A DNA stretch of 64,000 nt from Spodoptera frugiperda (lineage: Eukaryota > Arthropoda > Insecta > Lepidoptera > Noctuidae): contig NC_064215.1 of NCBI RefSeq assembly GCF_023101765.2, positions 3,534,001 to 3,598,000 on the forward strand. The letters run 5' to 3'. A model generated the notes under the pieces. It did not search any database. It was not told the DNA's origin and worked only from the letters and a program-made list of their open reading frames with translations. Each line of letters begins with the position of its first letter. Within the stretch, counting starts at the first letter, position 1. A program made the translations under genes and the position numbers. Of the stretch, positions 21,907 to 34,109 are shown in pieces.

Positions 21907-22551
21907 AAAACGATTGGGATGGTAGGGAAAAGTTTGTGTTATAGTGGTATATCAAAATATATTCAAACACAGCAAAGAAGACTTTCCTTAAGTTAGTTAT
22001 TAACTACTCGTAACAGAGGCTGCGCAGTGTCGACAGAGACGACATATCAAGACATGAATTTAATAGGTCACTGTAAGTTCCAAACAGCAAAATAAGTTAC
22101 ACCTCAACAGTATAACTTGACCCCTCATTACCCAACAGCTTGTACAACACCCGATCATTTTATATTGGACGAGTGTATCATAATGTGCTGCCTGTTTATT
22201 TATAACATATGTAAATGAACAATCTGTTTGTCAAGGCGTATGTATGTCTGATCATACAATGAAGCGATTATTGTCCTTATAAGCATTATGTAATATTGAC
22301 TTTGAGGGGATTATAGCAGCAACTGTCAAGTGTAAGCTACTGTAAATGGAGGAAATGTTTAAAATGTTGACTGGTATTGTAATAATGTTTTTTTTTTTAT
22401 ATTATGTCGTGAGTATAAGTGTGAGTTTGGGGGTTTAATTACGGATTTTGAATTCGTAAGTATGGCAAATTAATTCTTAGGTCAGTGTTCAACTTGATTT
22501 TCAGGCGTTAAAAAACTATTACGATTGAATAGCTACCTTATATCTAAATAT
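21907..22551. other. Non-coding stretch, nothing recognised
   Basis: No exon, RNA gene or nameable repeat. Confidence 0.3.
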
Positions 22552-22800
22552 GATTTTTTTTGAGGGGAGAAAATCTTCAAATTACTTCTCGCACCTTGGG
22601 CGAGGCGAGAGAGAGTGATAGGCTCTTCCTGCCTAAAACACCCCGTTCCTACTCCTACTTTTCGAACCGGAGCCCCGGTAAACCCGCTTGTTAGTTCGCA
22701 GCTCCGGATCAGGTGTCAGTTCTACTGGGCCCCATCTGTGGTGGTTTAATGGCTCTTTGAGGCGCGCGGAACACGTGTCGTACGTGGGTCTAATTCTGGT
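22552..22800 (-). repeat. Poly(A)-ended GC-rich repeat, longest copy
   Basis: On the minus strand it runs CCTCAAAGAGCCATTAAACC, GATCCGGAGCTGCGAACTAA, GGCTCCGGTTCGAAAAGTAG, AGTAGGAACGGGG, then TCGCCCAAGGTGCGAG and CCCTCAAAAAAAA. The A tract at its 3' end lies at 22,552-22,560. Confidence 0.75.
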
Positions 22801-23011
22801 TAGGTAGTGGACCCGCAAATTGTAATAATGCTATTATTACAGTATTAACTGAACTTTATAGTAAATTACTACGCGTATAGAACCTGCCACATTGCTTACG
22901 AGTGTTATGATTTTAATTGTGAGCAAATTGAAAAATACGCATTCAGTTTAGAAAATATAAGATTTAGGAAACCCTAAAAAATATAGTTTTTTACCCATAA
23001 TAACATACACA

Positions 23012-23218
23012 CAACGTCACGCCTTTTATCCCCGAAGGGTTAAGCAAAGGTATACATTAGAACACGTAATACTACTATACAATGTATACCCACTTTTCAC
23101 CATTTCTGAAATTTTCGAAAACCAAAAAAAGTTCAGTAATACTTTTCCTGACGCGGGAATCGAACCCGGGACCCCTTGTCCGGAAATCGCACTTGCAACC
23201 ACTAGATAAACGAAGCAG
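23012..23218 (-). repeat. tRNA-derived SINE, internal deletion
   Basis: On the minus strand: TCTAGTGGTTGCAAGTGCGA, CAAGGGGTCCCGGGTTCGAT, TCCCGCGTCAGG, then a shortened body and GATAAAAGGCGTGACG. The CAGTATATGGCAATAGG part of the body is deleted. Confidence 0.8.
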
Positions 23219-25058
23219 TTATTTACCCATAATAATATCATCTTTATAAGAAAATCTCTGAACCCACTAATTGACAATCAAAACCCACGTTCAGGAGACC
23301 AATCGTAATATAAAATGCAACATAACATTCTTATTATCGTCGTTCCCCCTATATAAATAGAGTCGTAATCATCAGCAGCATAAAAACAATATTTTCCCAT
23401 CAAATAGCTGAAGTAAGGGTCGTCATAATTCTCATAATGAGATCATAAAGGTAACATTCATTAAGGGATGCTATAAGCTTTTGTTTATTTCTTATTAAAC
23501 TATCTACTTGTGTGAAAGTGACCTTTATGTACATTAAGTTAATAAGTTATCTTAACATTTCCTCGCCTTTCAAGAATTTTTATATGTGATAGATGAAAGG
23601 TGCTTCCAAGAAATGATTTTTTGAACACACGTACATATACACATTTGTACAAACATAATATGGAGGTGAGAGAAACTATTGATGGGACCGTCGGTAGAGG
23701 GCGCCCTAAACAGACATAATATATCAACCAGAATGACGATATATTAAAGCAGGGCCAATTATTATTTGAAGTAATACTAATTAGCGTTGACCATGGACAC
23801 CCACAACAACAGAGTAGTCACAGTCACAGTTGGAGTGTATAACATAAAATCTATTTATTATAACAAATCTTAAGTTTTTCTTTGACCTGATAATTTGATA
23901 CAAAACGTCTTCATGTTCACCAGTACAATGAAAAGTAATTCTAATTCGTCGTGCCGATCGTTAATAAACAAGACTTTTCAATTATAATAATATTCTTATT
24001 TTAATAAATCACAACCGAAAGTACCTAGAGCCATGTTTTAATTTTAATACTACGCGCAAAGTTTTTGTCTTTAAGAACAATAAAACAGTTTTATTATTAA
24101 CTATACTATACCCAAGATACTACTTGTATGGATTTATGAAAGTCCCTTAAACGTAGGTTCATAAAACAACTATAAAATTAAAGTAAACAAAACGTAAATC
24201 TCACTAAATGCCCTGCAATTTCACATATTCACCATGGGATTTTGACACATAATACATTAAGTATGTTTTCCTGTAACTGTTTTCCTGTCCCGTTGTTTTT
24301 TTACTACTACCTCATTCCAGGAATTCTTTGTTACTGATACACACTTAACTTCTGTGCCCCAATCACTTAACTTAGGTATTACGTTTCAAATACATTTTAG
24401 CCTTATATAGTAATATAGGTACATTCGTTAAAAAAGGTTAATAATGTTTGTCGATAATCTATGTTTGGAAGATGATAGAAAACTTAAATCATACAAAAAA
24501 CATTTTCGAATACTAGTAATTAGTTCTTAAACACAACATTACCTCCCATTAAAGCTGTGGCAGATAATTTTAGAAAACCCTATTTTCCCACAGTACCTAT
24601 ATTTTAACACAAAATCCTTTAACATATTGTACGTACCTAGAGCAAAAGACAATTACCCTAAAACCATTTCAACCCCTACCATTACAGAAACAACGTCACC
24701 ATCTCACATGAAACCAAATTGCACACGAAAGCGATTCCAATCTGCACACATAGAGGGCCAATTGCACTCCAGTGCAATTTACAAGTCGTGCAACTAGAAA
24801 CTAACAACAGACTTGGCAATACTAACGTTGGTCAGGAAACTAGCCACATCAAAGTCGGTTCTGACTGTCACAGGACACGATGAACGCGATGATTATGCGG
24901 TTTCTGACTCTGACTCAAATCAGAGGGCTTCAAGCTGACCAATGGAGCTCTAATCAGCGTTCCCAATCGCAAGTTAATAATACAGTGCAATCCAACTCTC
25001 GTTAATTGATCGTCTGCTTTAGATTCCATGTGGAAAATCTGGGTAAAAGCCTTTATGC
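23219..25058. other. Non-coding stretch, no repeats recognised
   Basis: The longest stretch of the left part without an obvious mobile element. The part at 24,660-25,000 is less AT-rich and looks unique (for example CCAATTGCACTCCAGTGCAA, a short palindrome-like word). I see no open frame or splice pair. It could hold regulatory DNA, but nothing in the sequence proves it. Confidence 0.3.
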
Positions 25059-25211
25059 TTAACTAAAATCACGACTTAATCACGTAAATTAATGGCCTAC
25101 TGACTGCGCGACGTCACCGCGTCTGCTCATGATGAAGAGTCCCTCTGTGATTCGAAACTAGTAGAGCTTTTCTCCATTAAATTATGTGAGTAAACCGTGA
25201 TTTTTAGTTAA
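25059..25211. mobile_element. 153-bp TTAA-flanked MITE
   Basis: TTAA at 25,059-25,062 and 25,208-25,211. The left end CTAAAATCACGACTTAATCA mirrors the right end, TGTGAGTAAACCGTGATTTT then TAG. The interior GACGTCACCGCGTCTGCTCA and GATTCGAAACTAGTAGAG match the element at 8,341-8,513. Non-coding and non-autonomous. Confidence 0.75.
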
Positions 25212-26042
25212 TTTTGTATGTCTCACAATGGAAAAATATATAGCTTTTCGCCCTAAAACTGAATCTACTTATACTTGTATTACTGTATGTTGGTTGAACG
25301 AGATGATCCCTGAAACTTCACTTTCGAATTAAAAAAATCTTGCTGTGTTGTAAAGTCCATTTTTATCGACGATGGTTATAAGCTTATTGTGTTTATAACT
25401 ATCGTGAGATATGCTGTGTAAGTCATACCTATGTCTTAATCAATAACCTCCATACATATATAAAAATCAAGCAGGTATAAAAGGTTAGTTTTTTTTTTTT
25501 TGGGCGGTACGCATTTTGCTTTGTCAGCTAAAAATACTATAAAAATCACGTTACGTTCAATACTCTAGCAGTGGGTGAAACCGCCCAAGAGTAGCTCTAC
25601 ATAATTGTTAATATTATTTTATAACTGTTACCAAAATTAATTTATTACAAAACATTTTACTACAGTTAGTAACTACACGATCAAAACGAGATCAGATAGG
25701 TATTAAATAGGTCAAAGTTATAGCCTGAAGCAATACCTGCCTAAAATATCAAATTTCCCACTATAATAATATATACGATTAGGTATTTGTAATAATGTAC
25801 AAAGGTTTTAGATGGTATTATTACTATTTACTTACGATATTATAATAAAAAATATTATACACCTTTATATTTCTGTTATAAATTATGTTAATGTTGGTCA
25901 TTTATATAAACACGGCTGAATTTTTCTTTAAGAATATTTTCTGAAAGGTTATTTATATAGCTGGTGGCAACACTTGGGTTTAGTATTAAAATAAAGAGCA
26001 ACTATTAAGTACAAGTATCTGTATGAATTAAGTTACGTACTT
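25212..26042. other. Non-coding stretch, nothing recognised
   Basis: AT-rich DNA with a T tract at 25,489-25,500. No gene. Confidence 0.3.
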
Positions 26043-26330
26043 ACCAATCCGCATTGAGCAAATGTGGTCTTTGGTCAGCAGTGGCCACTTATAGACTGTT
26101 GATGTTGATGATGAATACATTATCCAGAATTATTTTTTAAGTCTGACTGGTGCTGTGTCTGGGCCACTGGCTACCGTGCAACGTGTCGCGGGTTTAACTC
26201 TTGCACGGTAGAACTTTTTGTCTGTTCCACAATTGTTCCGAGGCTGGGTGTCATGTACATGTGAACTTGTATGTTTCTAAACGCACCCACGATACAGGAG
26301 AAAATTCTTGTAAGCAGCAATGCCTAAATA
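26043..26330 (+). repeat. Two SINE-type relics in a row
   Basis: 26,043-26,110 is a short relative of the repeat at 16,535. 26,150-26,330 is a copy of the second tRNA-derived SINE family, with GGCTACCGTGCAACGTGTCG, CGGGTTTAACTCTTGCACGG, AAACGCACCCACGATACAGG and an A-rich end. Confidence 0.65.
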
Positions 26331-26469
26331 AAAAAAAACGTCGCCTAGAGATTTTTTATTTAATTTATTTAATAGGATAACGTTTAGCTACCATTACGCC
26401 TGGTGGTAAGGTTGCGCGATGATGTGGCCGAGGATAGAGCACGCCTACGCGTTAAGAGACAGCAAAGTG

Positions 26470-26526
26470 TCATATAGGCTACTTCTATTATTCTACTGCG
26501 TGGGCGAAACTGCTGCGAAAAGCTAG
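26470..26526 (+). repeat. Helitron-like 3' end (..CTAG|T)
   Basis: CTACTGCGTGGGCGAAACTG, CTGCGAAAAG and CTAG at 26,523-26,526 followed by T. This is the usual 3' terminus of Helitron-type elements, which insert between A and T. The 5' end is not identified. Confidence 0.45.
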
Positions 26527-26565
26527 TTCAAAATAAATTGAAATACCTAAGTAAGTCCTAAGTAT

Positions 26566-26838
26566 TCCCGAAGGGGTGGTCAGAGGTGCACATTACGGCA
26601 CGTAATTCCACTATACAATGTACACTTTTTACCATTTGTTATAAGTCCCACGTAATATGGGGCGAGCCTATTGCCAAATACTGATCACAATCCAATCTCC
26701 ATGCTACTACTGAGAACTTTACGGAAAACCGAAAAATGCCCAGCTTTACTTTGCTCGACTCGAGTTACGAGTATCGAACCCGAGACACTTTGCCTGGCAG
26801 TCACACTTGCAATCACTCGACCAAAGAGGCAGTCAAAC
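26566..26838 (-). repeat. tRNA-derived SINE
   Basis: On the minus strand: CTGCCTCTTTGGTCGAGTGA, GTGTCTCGGGTTCGATACTC, TTTTCGGTTTTCCG, CAATAGGCTCGCCCCATATT, AAATGGTAAAAAGTG and ACCACCCCTTCGGG. The last bases of the tail are lost. Confidence 0.8.
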
Positions 26839-27104
26839 TTCTAACACTTCAAGTAGAACTTAAAACAAGTTTGTTTCTAAGACAAAAACTAATAGCCACA
26901 AGTTTCGATCCCTTCAATATGAGCGTCACAAGATCACCACAAATCGTACCGATACGATCGAATTGATCCTAAGAATTGCCACTTTGACAGCTCACTGTGT
27001 CACGGTATTAAGAACTTTGCGGCTTAGTGTTTAGTACGAGATTTGAGGATCATGATTCCGATTTTGTGTTATATGAGATGAACATAGTTGCTTAAATGGT
27101 GTAA

Positions 27105-27235
27105 GGGAGCTTTTCTACCAGAGATGTGCTATGTAGCTCTGCGAGAAAGATGCGCAGCTGGATCTATGCTATGTATCGATAGTAGGGAATCAAATAAAAT
27201 TTTTATTTCTCTGCTGTCTCTCTCAGAGAGAAAGT
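27105..27235. repeat. Half copy of the GATGTGCTATG MITE
   Basis: GTAAGGGAGCTTTTCTACCA, GAGATGTGCTATGTAGCTCT, then GATCTATGCTATGTATCGAT. It matches the left half of the complete element at 60,002-60,292. Confidence 0.6.
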
Positions 27236-27383
27236 TATGATTTTTTTGTACATTTTTTTTTTTTTTGTAAAAAGCTTTTTACAGTGTTACCTTATTTGAT
27301 TTGGATTTTGAGATACGTGGGTATTTCACTCAGTCTTACTGATTTTATTTGAACCAAAACGTTAGATATAATATAGAGGCATT

Positions 27384-28048
27384 TTTAGGGTTCCGTAGCC
27401 CAATGGCAAAAAACGGAACCCTTATAGATTCGTCATGTCTGTCTGTCCGTCCGTCCGTCCGTCCGTCCGTCCGTATGTCACAGCCATTTATTTCCGAAAC
27501 TGTTGGGCCTACATAGTTGAAACTCTGTAAGTTGATGTATTTCAATAACCGCTATTCGAATTTTGAATAAAAATTATTAAATTTAAAAATTAAAGGGGGG
27601 CACTCCATGCATGGAACTGATTCAAAAAAACTTTTTTTTCAGCTAACATATCCGTGATGGGTATCTATGGATAGGTCTTTAAAAAATACATTAAGGTTCA
27701 GAAAACCATTTTTCGTCAAAATCAACCGTTTGAAAGTTAGACGCTTCCAAAGAGGAAAAATGAGTGTCCCCCCCCCCCTCTAACTTTTAAAATAAGAGAG
27801 TGAGAAAACTAAAAAAAATATATGTTGTAGATTTCAATAGAAACTAACAAAGAAAATTGGTTTGAACGAGATGTCATTATTAGTTTTTAAGAAATAAAAC
27901 ATTTTCAAAAACCGCAAATATAACTTTGTTGTTCATACAAACACTATGTAAAACCAAGTTATTTTGTAACTTTTATAATATGTCATCTACTTGCTGTTAC
28001 GGAACCCTTCATGGGCGAGTCCGACTCGCACTTGGCCGGTTTTTTCTT
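27384..28048. repeat. GGGTTCCGTA..CTTGGCCGGTTTTTT dispersed element
   Basis: The left end TTTTTAGGGTTCCGTAGCC is followed by a GTCC microsatellite at 27,441-27,473 (CTGTCTGTCCGTCC units). The right end is ACGGAACCCTTCATGGGCGA, then GACTCGCACTTGGCCGGTTT. This pairing of ends with an internal (TGTC/GTCC)n run is a very common non-autonomous repeat of moth genomes. GGTTCCGTA near the left and TACGGAACC-like sequence near the right form short inverted repeats. Confidence 0.7.
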
Positions 28049-28379
28049 ATTTCATAATGAAAGTTACAGTAGGTACTATCTCCAACTTACGCACGCAGAA
28101 TTTAACAAAGGATTTAAAAATAACTGAACCGCCTTTACAATGCTACATTAAGCTCATTTCCTGAAAAAGTATCATTTTAATTTTAAACCGTATTTAAGGA
28201 AAAGTCAATAGATAGATAATGAAAAGACGTTTTTACCAAGAAAATTAGATCAGAATTAATGGTTTAACCAAAATGGTTGAGTTAATTCGTTTCGTTCGTG
28301 TTTAAATAGGTGCCGGAAATTAATAGTGACATAGTAGGATCTATTTTTACTTCATTACGTACTATAGGCCTATTGTATA

Positions 28380-28502
28380 ACCTCCAAGGCTAAGACTGTA
28401 TGTCTGTTGTGTTCATAGTAAGGCTGCTAGGTCTTAAGCACTATAATAATTCTGTGACCATCATCTGTACACTTGGTTGCAATAAATGCTTTGACTTTGG
28501 CT
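28380..28502 (+). repeat. LINE 3'-end-like fragment with a TTTGAC-type tail
   Basis: GTAAGGCTGCTAGGTCTTAA, then TGTACACTTGGTTGCAATAA and ATGCTTTGACTTTGGC. The TGCAATAAATGCTTTGACTTTG ending (22 bases shown as overlapping words: TGCAATAAATGC and TGCTTTGACTTTG) looks like a LINE 3' tail with a polyadenylation-like AATAAA. Confidence 0.5.
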
Positions 28503-28633
28503 AGGACAGTTAAGAATAGATTTAGAAAATGATTAGGCTATGGTGTTTTACTTACTAGAATGTAGTCTAAGATGCCTGTTTATAGGAAAATATTTCTTTG
28601 TTGAACTGAGATTATTTTGAATGGGTTCAGAGT

Positions 28634-28672
28634 TTGATATAAGTTATATATCACTTATATAACTTATATCAA
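28634..28672. repeat. Perfect 17-bp inverted repeat (hairpin) with a 5-nt loop
   Basis: Arms 28,634-28,650 and 28,656-28,672 are exact reverse complements (TTGATATAAGTTATATA and its complement), separated by TCACT. All A+T except two G/C pairs. No T tract or gene end nearby, so it is not read as a terminator. Confidence 0.8.
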
Positions 28673-29504
28673 CAACTGAACCGCGCCTTAGGAAGCGAAC
28701 AGAGGTGAGGTTTACCTTCTACTTGCAACGGATACGAGATTAGACAATGATGGTTGATGACCAATCTGAGGATATCGTCAATAACAATTGTTCAATTAAA
28801 TTGAAAAAAAAAACAAAATTGTAATGCGCGCATCCAATAATGACGCGCGGCCAATAATGGCCGTTCCACGCACACTATAATGAAATGATATTTATAAAAA
28901 ACGCTAATTTCATATCATGTTAACTCAATTACTGAGATTTAATAAACAATTACAGCGAATTAACATAATTTGAATCACTGTTCTCAATTTCAAACGGGAA
29001 ATATTCATTATAACCACTCGTTCCAAATAATAATAGTTCAGTACTGATAAAGCCGATTCACAAATACCAATCAAATTATTAATATCCCAAGCTTCATTTT
29101 AAAATATACTTTACAAATCCTACACAGAGTTGCTAAACTTTCAGCGAACGCCTGAAGCTACTGAAACTGTATCAAAAATGTTAATAAATGCTAATAGACA
29201 GTAACTCTAGGTCCTGAAACTGTAAAGCAAAGATTGACTAATAATTCAATTAAAGATTTTACAGTATATTTCAGTTCTGCCAACTTGGAGCAAACCAATA
29301 AATTCGTTACGTGTTACACCGCTGAATTTCACTTGTTAACTTTTATTTATTTGAACGTTGATTTTCTTAAGAAACTTGTGTGCAAAATTAAATAGGTTTT
29401 ATAAAGGAATTGGGAAAAGCAAGGGTTAATAATTATATCGCCAGACATCGATACTTTATAGTGCAATAAATATTTGGTAATTTAGATACTATTGTATACT
29501 AGCT
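28673..29504. other. Non-coding stretch, nothing recognised
   Basis: No exon or nameable repeat. A short direct pair, AATAATGACGCGCGGCC and CCAATAATGGCCG, lies near 28,835-28,865. Confidence 0.3.
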
Positions 29505-29762
29505 CTCGACTGCCTCGTTGGAAGAGTGTAGTAAGTACTGCTTGGTTTCTCTATTTTGAAAATTTCTCAGTAGTCACACGGAGTTTAGAATTACTCCCAG
29601 TAAATGGCAATACGCTCACCTCACTCACTATTACATACACACTTACACACATAGAACTTATTTAACGCAAATGTATAATTGGGTGTACATTGTACAGTAG
29701 CAGTACGTGTCGTAATGTGCACCTCTACTTACCCCTTCGGGGATAAAAAGGCGTCACAATAC
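29505..29762 (+). repeat. tRNA-derived SINE, head shortened
   Basis: CGACTGCCTCGTTGGAAGAG, then the body with TTAGAATTACTCCCAGTAAA and GGCAATACGCTCACC, and the tail CTTACCCCTTCGGGGATAAA then AAGGCGTC. The B box is deleted. Confidence 0.75.
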
Positions 29763-30939
29763 GATGTATACTAGTTCTTTAGTTTAAAATTTACAGAAAA
29801 GCTGACCATAAATAAAATTAAAAATGTGTAAGTTGACCTTAACTTTCCATACATCTTCATTAGGACAAAGACGGGACAACGGAAACGGCAACTGTGTGGT
29901 CACTGTTTACGCATCTATGCGTCACTGGGGGCCTTATTATAATAACATTATCATACATAGTATGTTCATGATCCCAGCTAAAACAATGAAAAAAAAATCC
30001 AAATGATATTACAAAACATTTAAAGTTTTTGTATAGTCCTAAAATCTTTTTAGAACATCAAAATTTATCGACCTCGCTTTCGTAGGAATGTGTGCTACGC
30101 CGTAGCAGTCGTAGCACGAACCATAGTGAATCAGACGCTGTTCTTAAATAGTTTATTGTCAACTTTACTATAGATCAACTTAGAGTTTATTTCTCACCCA
30201 CTCTACTCTTCCTCAGGGTATCCTAAAAGCCGATTGAAGGACTTCAGATACCACCGATACAGGACAGCAGTTGTGAAACTTACCAAGCGTGAAAATATTA
30301 GCCTTTTTTTAGCAGAGTAAGCCCATAGTCCAGTCATTACCTGCCACGATCTGTTCTTTAATGCCATATGGTGATAGCCTGATAATAAATATGTCTCATC
30401 GACATTCGAATAAACAGAAAGTCACTGAGACTTTAAAAACGCAAACCGGTCTTCGTAAAAATGGAGTGACCGTGTTTTTATTAAGACGTAAACCCGGGAA
30501 CATTAATTCGTGGCCATGTGCTCCTTGATGGCCACTTCAGCGTAAAATGTTTTGTCATAATCAAGACCCTTGCTGATGGAAATCACCGCAAACTCGTTAT
30601 TACAGAGAAACGAATGCCTTTTTGGCTTTTTTGCTACTATCATTGAGATTTGAACCTTAGTTTCTTTTTAATACGGTTGGTATTCCCTTATTCTAAGGCG
30701 ATGTTATGATATTGCGTTCTTTTTGACATCAGCTGAGGTGCTAAGTCAATATGTATAAGGATGAATCTAATGCTAATAATGATAGAGATAAACGGAACGT
30801 TTCCAATCAACCTTGAGGTGAATAAATACATGACAATATGAATTCCCAGACTAACTATGTTTTGGTTAAGCGACCGGAAAAATTGCTGCAGATTTGTTTC
30901 TAAGACATTTTAGAAACAAGTAATATTTTGCTTAGCACA
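29763..30939. other. Non-coding stretch, nothing recognised
   Basis: No supported gene. A possible repeat fragment lies at 30,190-30,300 (CTTCCTCAGGGTATCC, then GGACAGCAGTTGTGAAAC), but there is no second clear copy here. Confidence 0.3.
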
Positions 30940-31025
30940 TTGAACGCCGTGGTGGTCACCGGTGACCGACGTTAGCGGAGGATTTGCCTTCAATAGTTTT
31001 CTATTGGCTGTCAAAAACTTAAAAT
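30940..31025 (+). repeat. ACGCCGTGGTG repeat, second copy
   Basis: TTGAACGCCGTGGTGGTCAC, CGACGTTAGCGGAGGATTTG and TTTTCTATTGGCTGTCAAAA. Nearly the same as 19,992-20,075, but without the TGACTT tract before it. Confidence 0.65.
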
Positions 31026-31404
31026 AGATATCATAAGATACCTAGATATCTTTTGGTTAAGAAAGATATCTTATTTTCCAATCCTCCTCTGATTGATTTT
31101 CCATCATACAAAATAATTTATGAACTAGCTGACAAAAAGTACGCCCACGAATCATAACGTAACTGATGAAAAATAGATTCAGTACTACATGAAAAAAATA
31201 GACCTCTGCTTACCCCTCGAATGTATAAATGTCACTATCACCACATCGAAGCAGTCATGATTACGTCACCAAATATCGACACTAAATCAATGGCAAGGTC
31301 TATACCTATCTTTCACCTAAAGGGGAATGTGTTTCTGAAACAATAGCGAGACATGAAGTGTCACTGATAGCTATATATAGTAAACTATATAGATATACAC
31401 CTAC

Positions 31405-31520
31405 TTTGACTTGCTTTGTTGGTCGAATCGGCGCAAGAGCTACTGTGAAGCAAGTATTATTGATGTTTTACGTATATAGCATGTATGACAATAAACTCAC
31501 CCACTATGACATGTGGCTCG
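31405..31520 (+). repeat. Degraded SINE head and body
   Basis: GACTTGCTTTGTTGGTCGAA, TCGGCGCAAGAGC and CAATAAACTCACCCACTATG match the main SINE family with many changes. The tail is missing. Confidence 0.5.
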
Positions 31521-32451
31521 AAAACAAAAAGTGAAAGGTTTTCAGTTTTTCAGAAAGTCATCTTTGCGATCAAATCAAGCAATCGCAAGTAAAGTACGAC
31601 GTTACGTTATATTTATTTTATTTAATGTATTCGTATACGGCACAAACTTATTGGTATGTTTCGATATGTGAAATATATGATAGCAATAATAAATATACAG
31701 TATGGAGATCACTCGTATGACTTAAATGAAACTACCGGTAGTACTCGACCACGATGCATAAATATTTAGTAATATTTCAACTGAAACAGAAAGTTTAAAA
31801 TATAAAATTTTCAAACAAAATAAATAATGAAATTAATCAAGTATTCAATTCTGTGGGCTCTGCTTCATGTTTCTTGACCACAGAACAGCTGTAATGTTAT
31901 AGTCGGAGCCGGAGCCACGGTGAACCCGCTAGGTAGTCCGCAACTCTTTAAAGTTACCATAAAAATGTTACCCGTGCAAAGTTAGATTCCTGCAATTTAC
32001 CTGTACAGTGGTTTTTATGTTAATGTACATACTATAATGTTTTACGTAGTCGTCTCGCCACCTCAGTTTTAATGATTTACGAGATAATGATGACACGACA
32101 CTAATGCATGCTGTACAAGTCTACAATGTACACATGCATGTCTCTCGTCTGTCATGTAGAATGATACACATGCCTACTTTGTAGTGTTAAGTTGTTTTAT
32201 TGTATTGTGAAATGAAGAAGACATTTACTACATCATACATGGCTTTGGATAATATATAAGTAATGTATGAGATTTCTGTAATATATAATCTTTTTACTTT
32301 TTGAAGGCTAAATTTCAATTTCACCTTTTTTTTTCAATCGCTTTGGCGTGGGTATTTGTAACCACACTTGTTTGTATGATATGTTAAATGTAAGCTAGAT
32401 CAGCAGATAATAACTTATAATATAAAAGGAATAGAATACAAAGTTGTGATA
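31521..32451. other. Non-coding stretch; short repeat fragment at 31,900-31,955
   Basis: TCGGAGCCGGAGCCACGGTG and AACCCGCTAGGTAGTCCGCA is a fragment of the poly(A)-ended GC-rich repeat. The rest is AT-rich with nothing recognised. Confidence 0.4.
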
Positions 32452-32632
32452 ATCCGCGAGCCTCAAAGAGCCATCAGAGTAGTGGTGTTGATGGCGACCC
32501 CGAGCTGCGAACTACCTAGCGGGTTTCCAGGAGTAGGAAATGGGTAGCTTTTTGTCAGTAATAGTATGACACTCCCTCTCACGTCACTCTAGGCGAGAAA
32601 AGTCATTAAATGATTATTCCCTCTAAAAAAAA
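32452..32632 (+). repeat. Poly(A)-ended GC-rich repeat
   Basis: CGCGAGCCTCAAAGAGCCAT, CGAGCTGCGAACTACCTAGC, GGGTAGCTTTTTGTCAGTAA, TGACACTCCCTCTCACG and CCCTCTAAAAAAAAA. It contains an internal deletion that removes part of the CTCCGGCTCGAAAAGC block. Confidence 0.7.
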
Positions 32633-33454
32633 ATTACAATCGAGAAGGTCGAATGACATTATTACAAAACTTCTCATTAAGATAATCACTTTAACACCCA
32701 CACTACATTTCGAATCAACATAGAGACTGACTGACTACAGAAATAGAAAAATCCGAATTTCCTATACCTAGACGTTCCCGTTTATTTATATTTATTTTAT
32801 AAGCTGTGACGCTTGCAATCCTAGCAACTTGATCTATCCGTACAGCGCTTGTCGCTCAGTCGGTAACGATGTTACATCGGTAGGTTCCATAAAATTGGCG
32901 AAACTTCTTTCTATTTCTTTCTATTTTGTTTCTTGCATAAAATATATTTACTTTTCTTTTATGTTGTTGGGTAATCTAAAACCATATATGTTTTTCTACT
33001 CGATCAAAGAGGGACTTGTTTCAAATTATTGAAAAAACGATGTATAATACGTATAATAATATGAAGGAAGTATAAAATCAAATTCTAAATATAATATATA
33101 CACATAACACGTATAACATACAACTAAATGTATAAGTAATTAAACTTCCCTAATAACTCCTTCTCAGATTTCACATGAATAGTGCCAATGATTGACAATG
33201 TATATAGTAATATTTAATCATTAAAGTTGTGAGAGTATCGGACGCCATCGCGTCTGTAATATAATCTACATACAACACAATATATTCAATACAATACATA
33301 TTCATACGTGGAAATATTCCTCTTGTATTGGGAATCCAATTAACAATGGCTACAGGTAGAATATACGGTGTTATAAATTAAAAGGCGAAGCTTTTTTTTA
33401 ATAAAAATGTTTTCGATACAAGGTTTTTTTGATTGGCTTGTTTGTTGAGTGAAT
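32633..33454. other. Non-coding stretch, nothing recognised
   Basis: The 67-codon frame at 32,829-33,032 is rich in hydrophobic residues but shows no signal peptide followed by a mature domain and no splice context. Confidence 0.3.
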
Positions 33455-33605
33455 GCAAGCGTTCGTAATTGTTTGACGAGGTACTCTACTAGTTTCAAGC
33501 CATGCTAGAGGCTCATATTTATGAGCGCCATTCCGCGACACGTGATGGTCGCGCTGCTACTGAGTAAGCCAATAACATAGTAATTAATAAAGTATGTCTC
33601 ACGAT
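33455..33605 (-). repeat. MITE-like repeat (CTAGTTTCAAGC family)
   Basis: TTTGACGAGGTACTCTACTA, GTTTCAAGCCATGCTAGAGG, CTCATATTTATGAGCGCC and AAAGTATGTCTCACGATAG. The inverse orientation of the copy at 6,340-6,500. Confidence 0.55.
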
Positions 33606-33641
33606 AGTATATTAAAATTAAAGCGTTGGTTTTTTTATTAT

Positions 33642-33755
33642 TCTCAGTAATAGCATAGAGTTTAGAATTACACCCCAATTAGGTACTCGGTACTTCTAAA
33701 ATATTTTACTCTCATCTCTGTCTATCCCTTTACAAGGAATAAATAACATGATTAT
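33642..33755 (+). repeat. Degraded SINE 3' part
   Basis: CTCAGTAATAGCATAGAGTT, TAGAATTACACCCC, then CTCTGTCTATCCCTTTACAA. A heavily mutated body and tail of the main SINE family. Confidence 0.45.
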
Positions 33756-34109
33756 ATACAGAACATAGGTAGATAGACCGATCTATTAAATTTCCAAACT
33801 ATACCTATAAGTTACAAACAATAACCAATCATATTACTATCCTAATTACGTCTCAAATTTACTTAAAGTTCCACACGTAACCTGATCAGCAAACAAATTC
33901 ATTTACTTGCCCAAACTAGTCCAGGAGTCCGGAACTTAAATTAGACTGTTATGTGTGTTGCAAGAGAAACTAATTTCAATTAATAATGTGACTTGGTTTC
34001 ATAATATCTAATAGTTTTGTATTTCATGATCATCGTCAGCAATAACCCGTAAGATGGCTTTACTGGATCATGGACTTCCTCTATCAGTGAGTCACTCACA
34101 CTTTATCGG
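33756..34109. other. Non-coding stretch, nothing recognised
   Basis: No gene or nameable repeat. Confidence 0.3.
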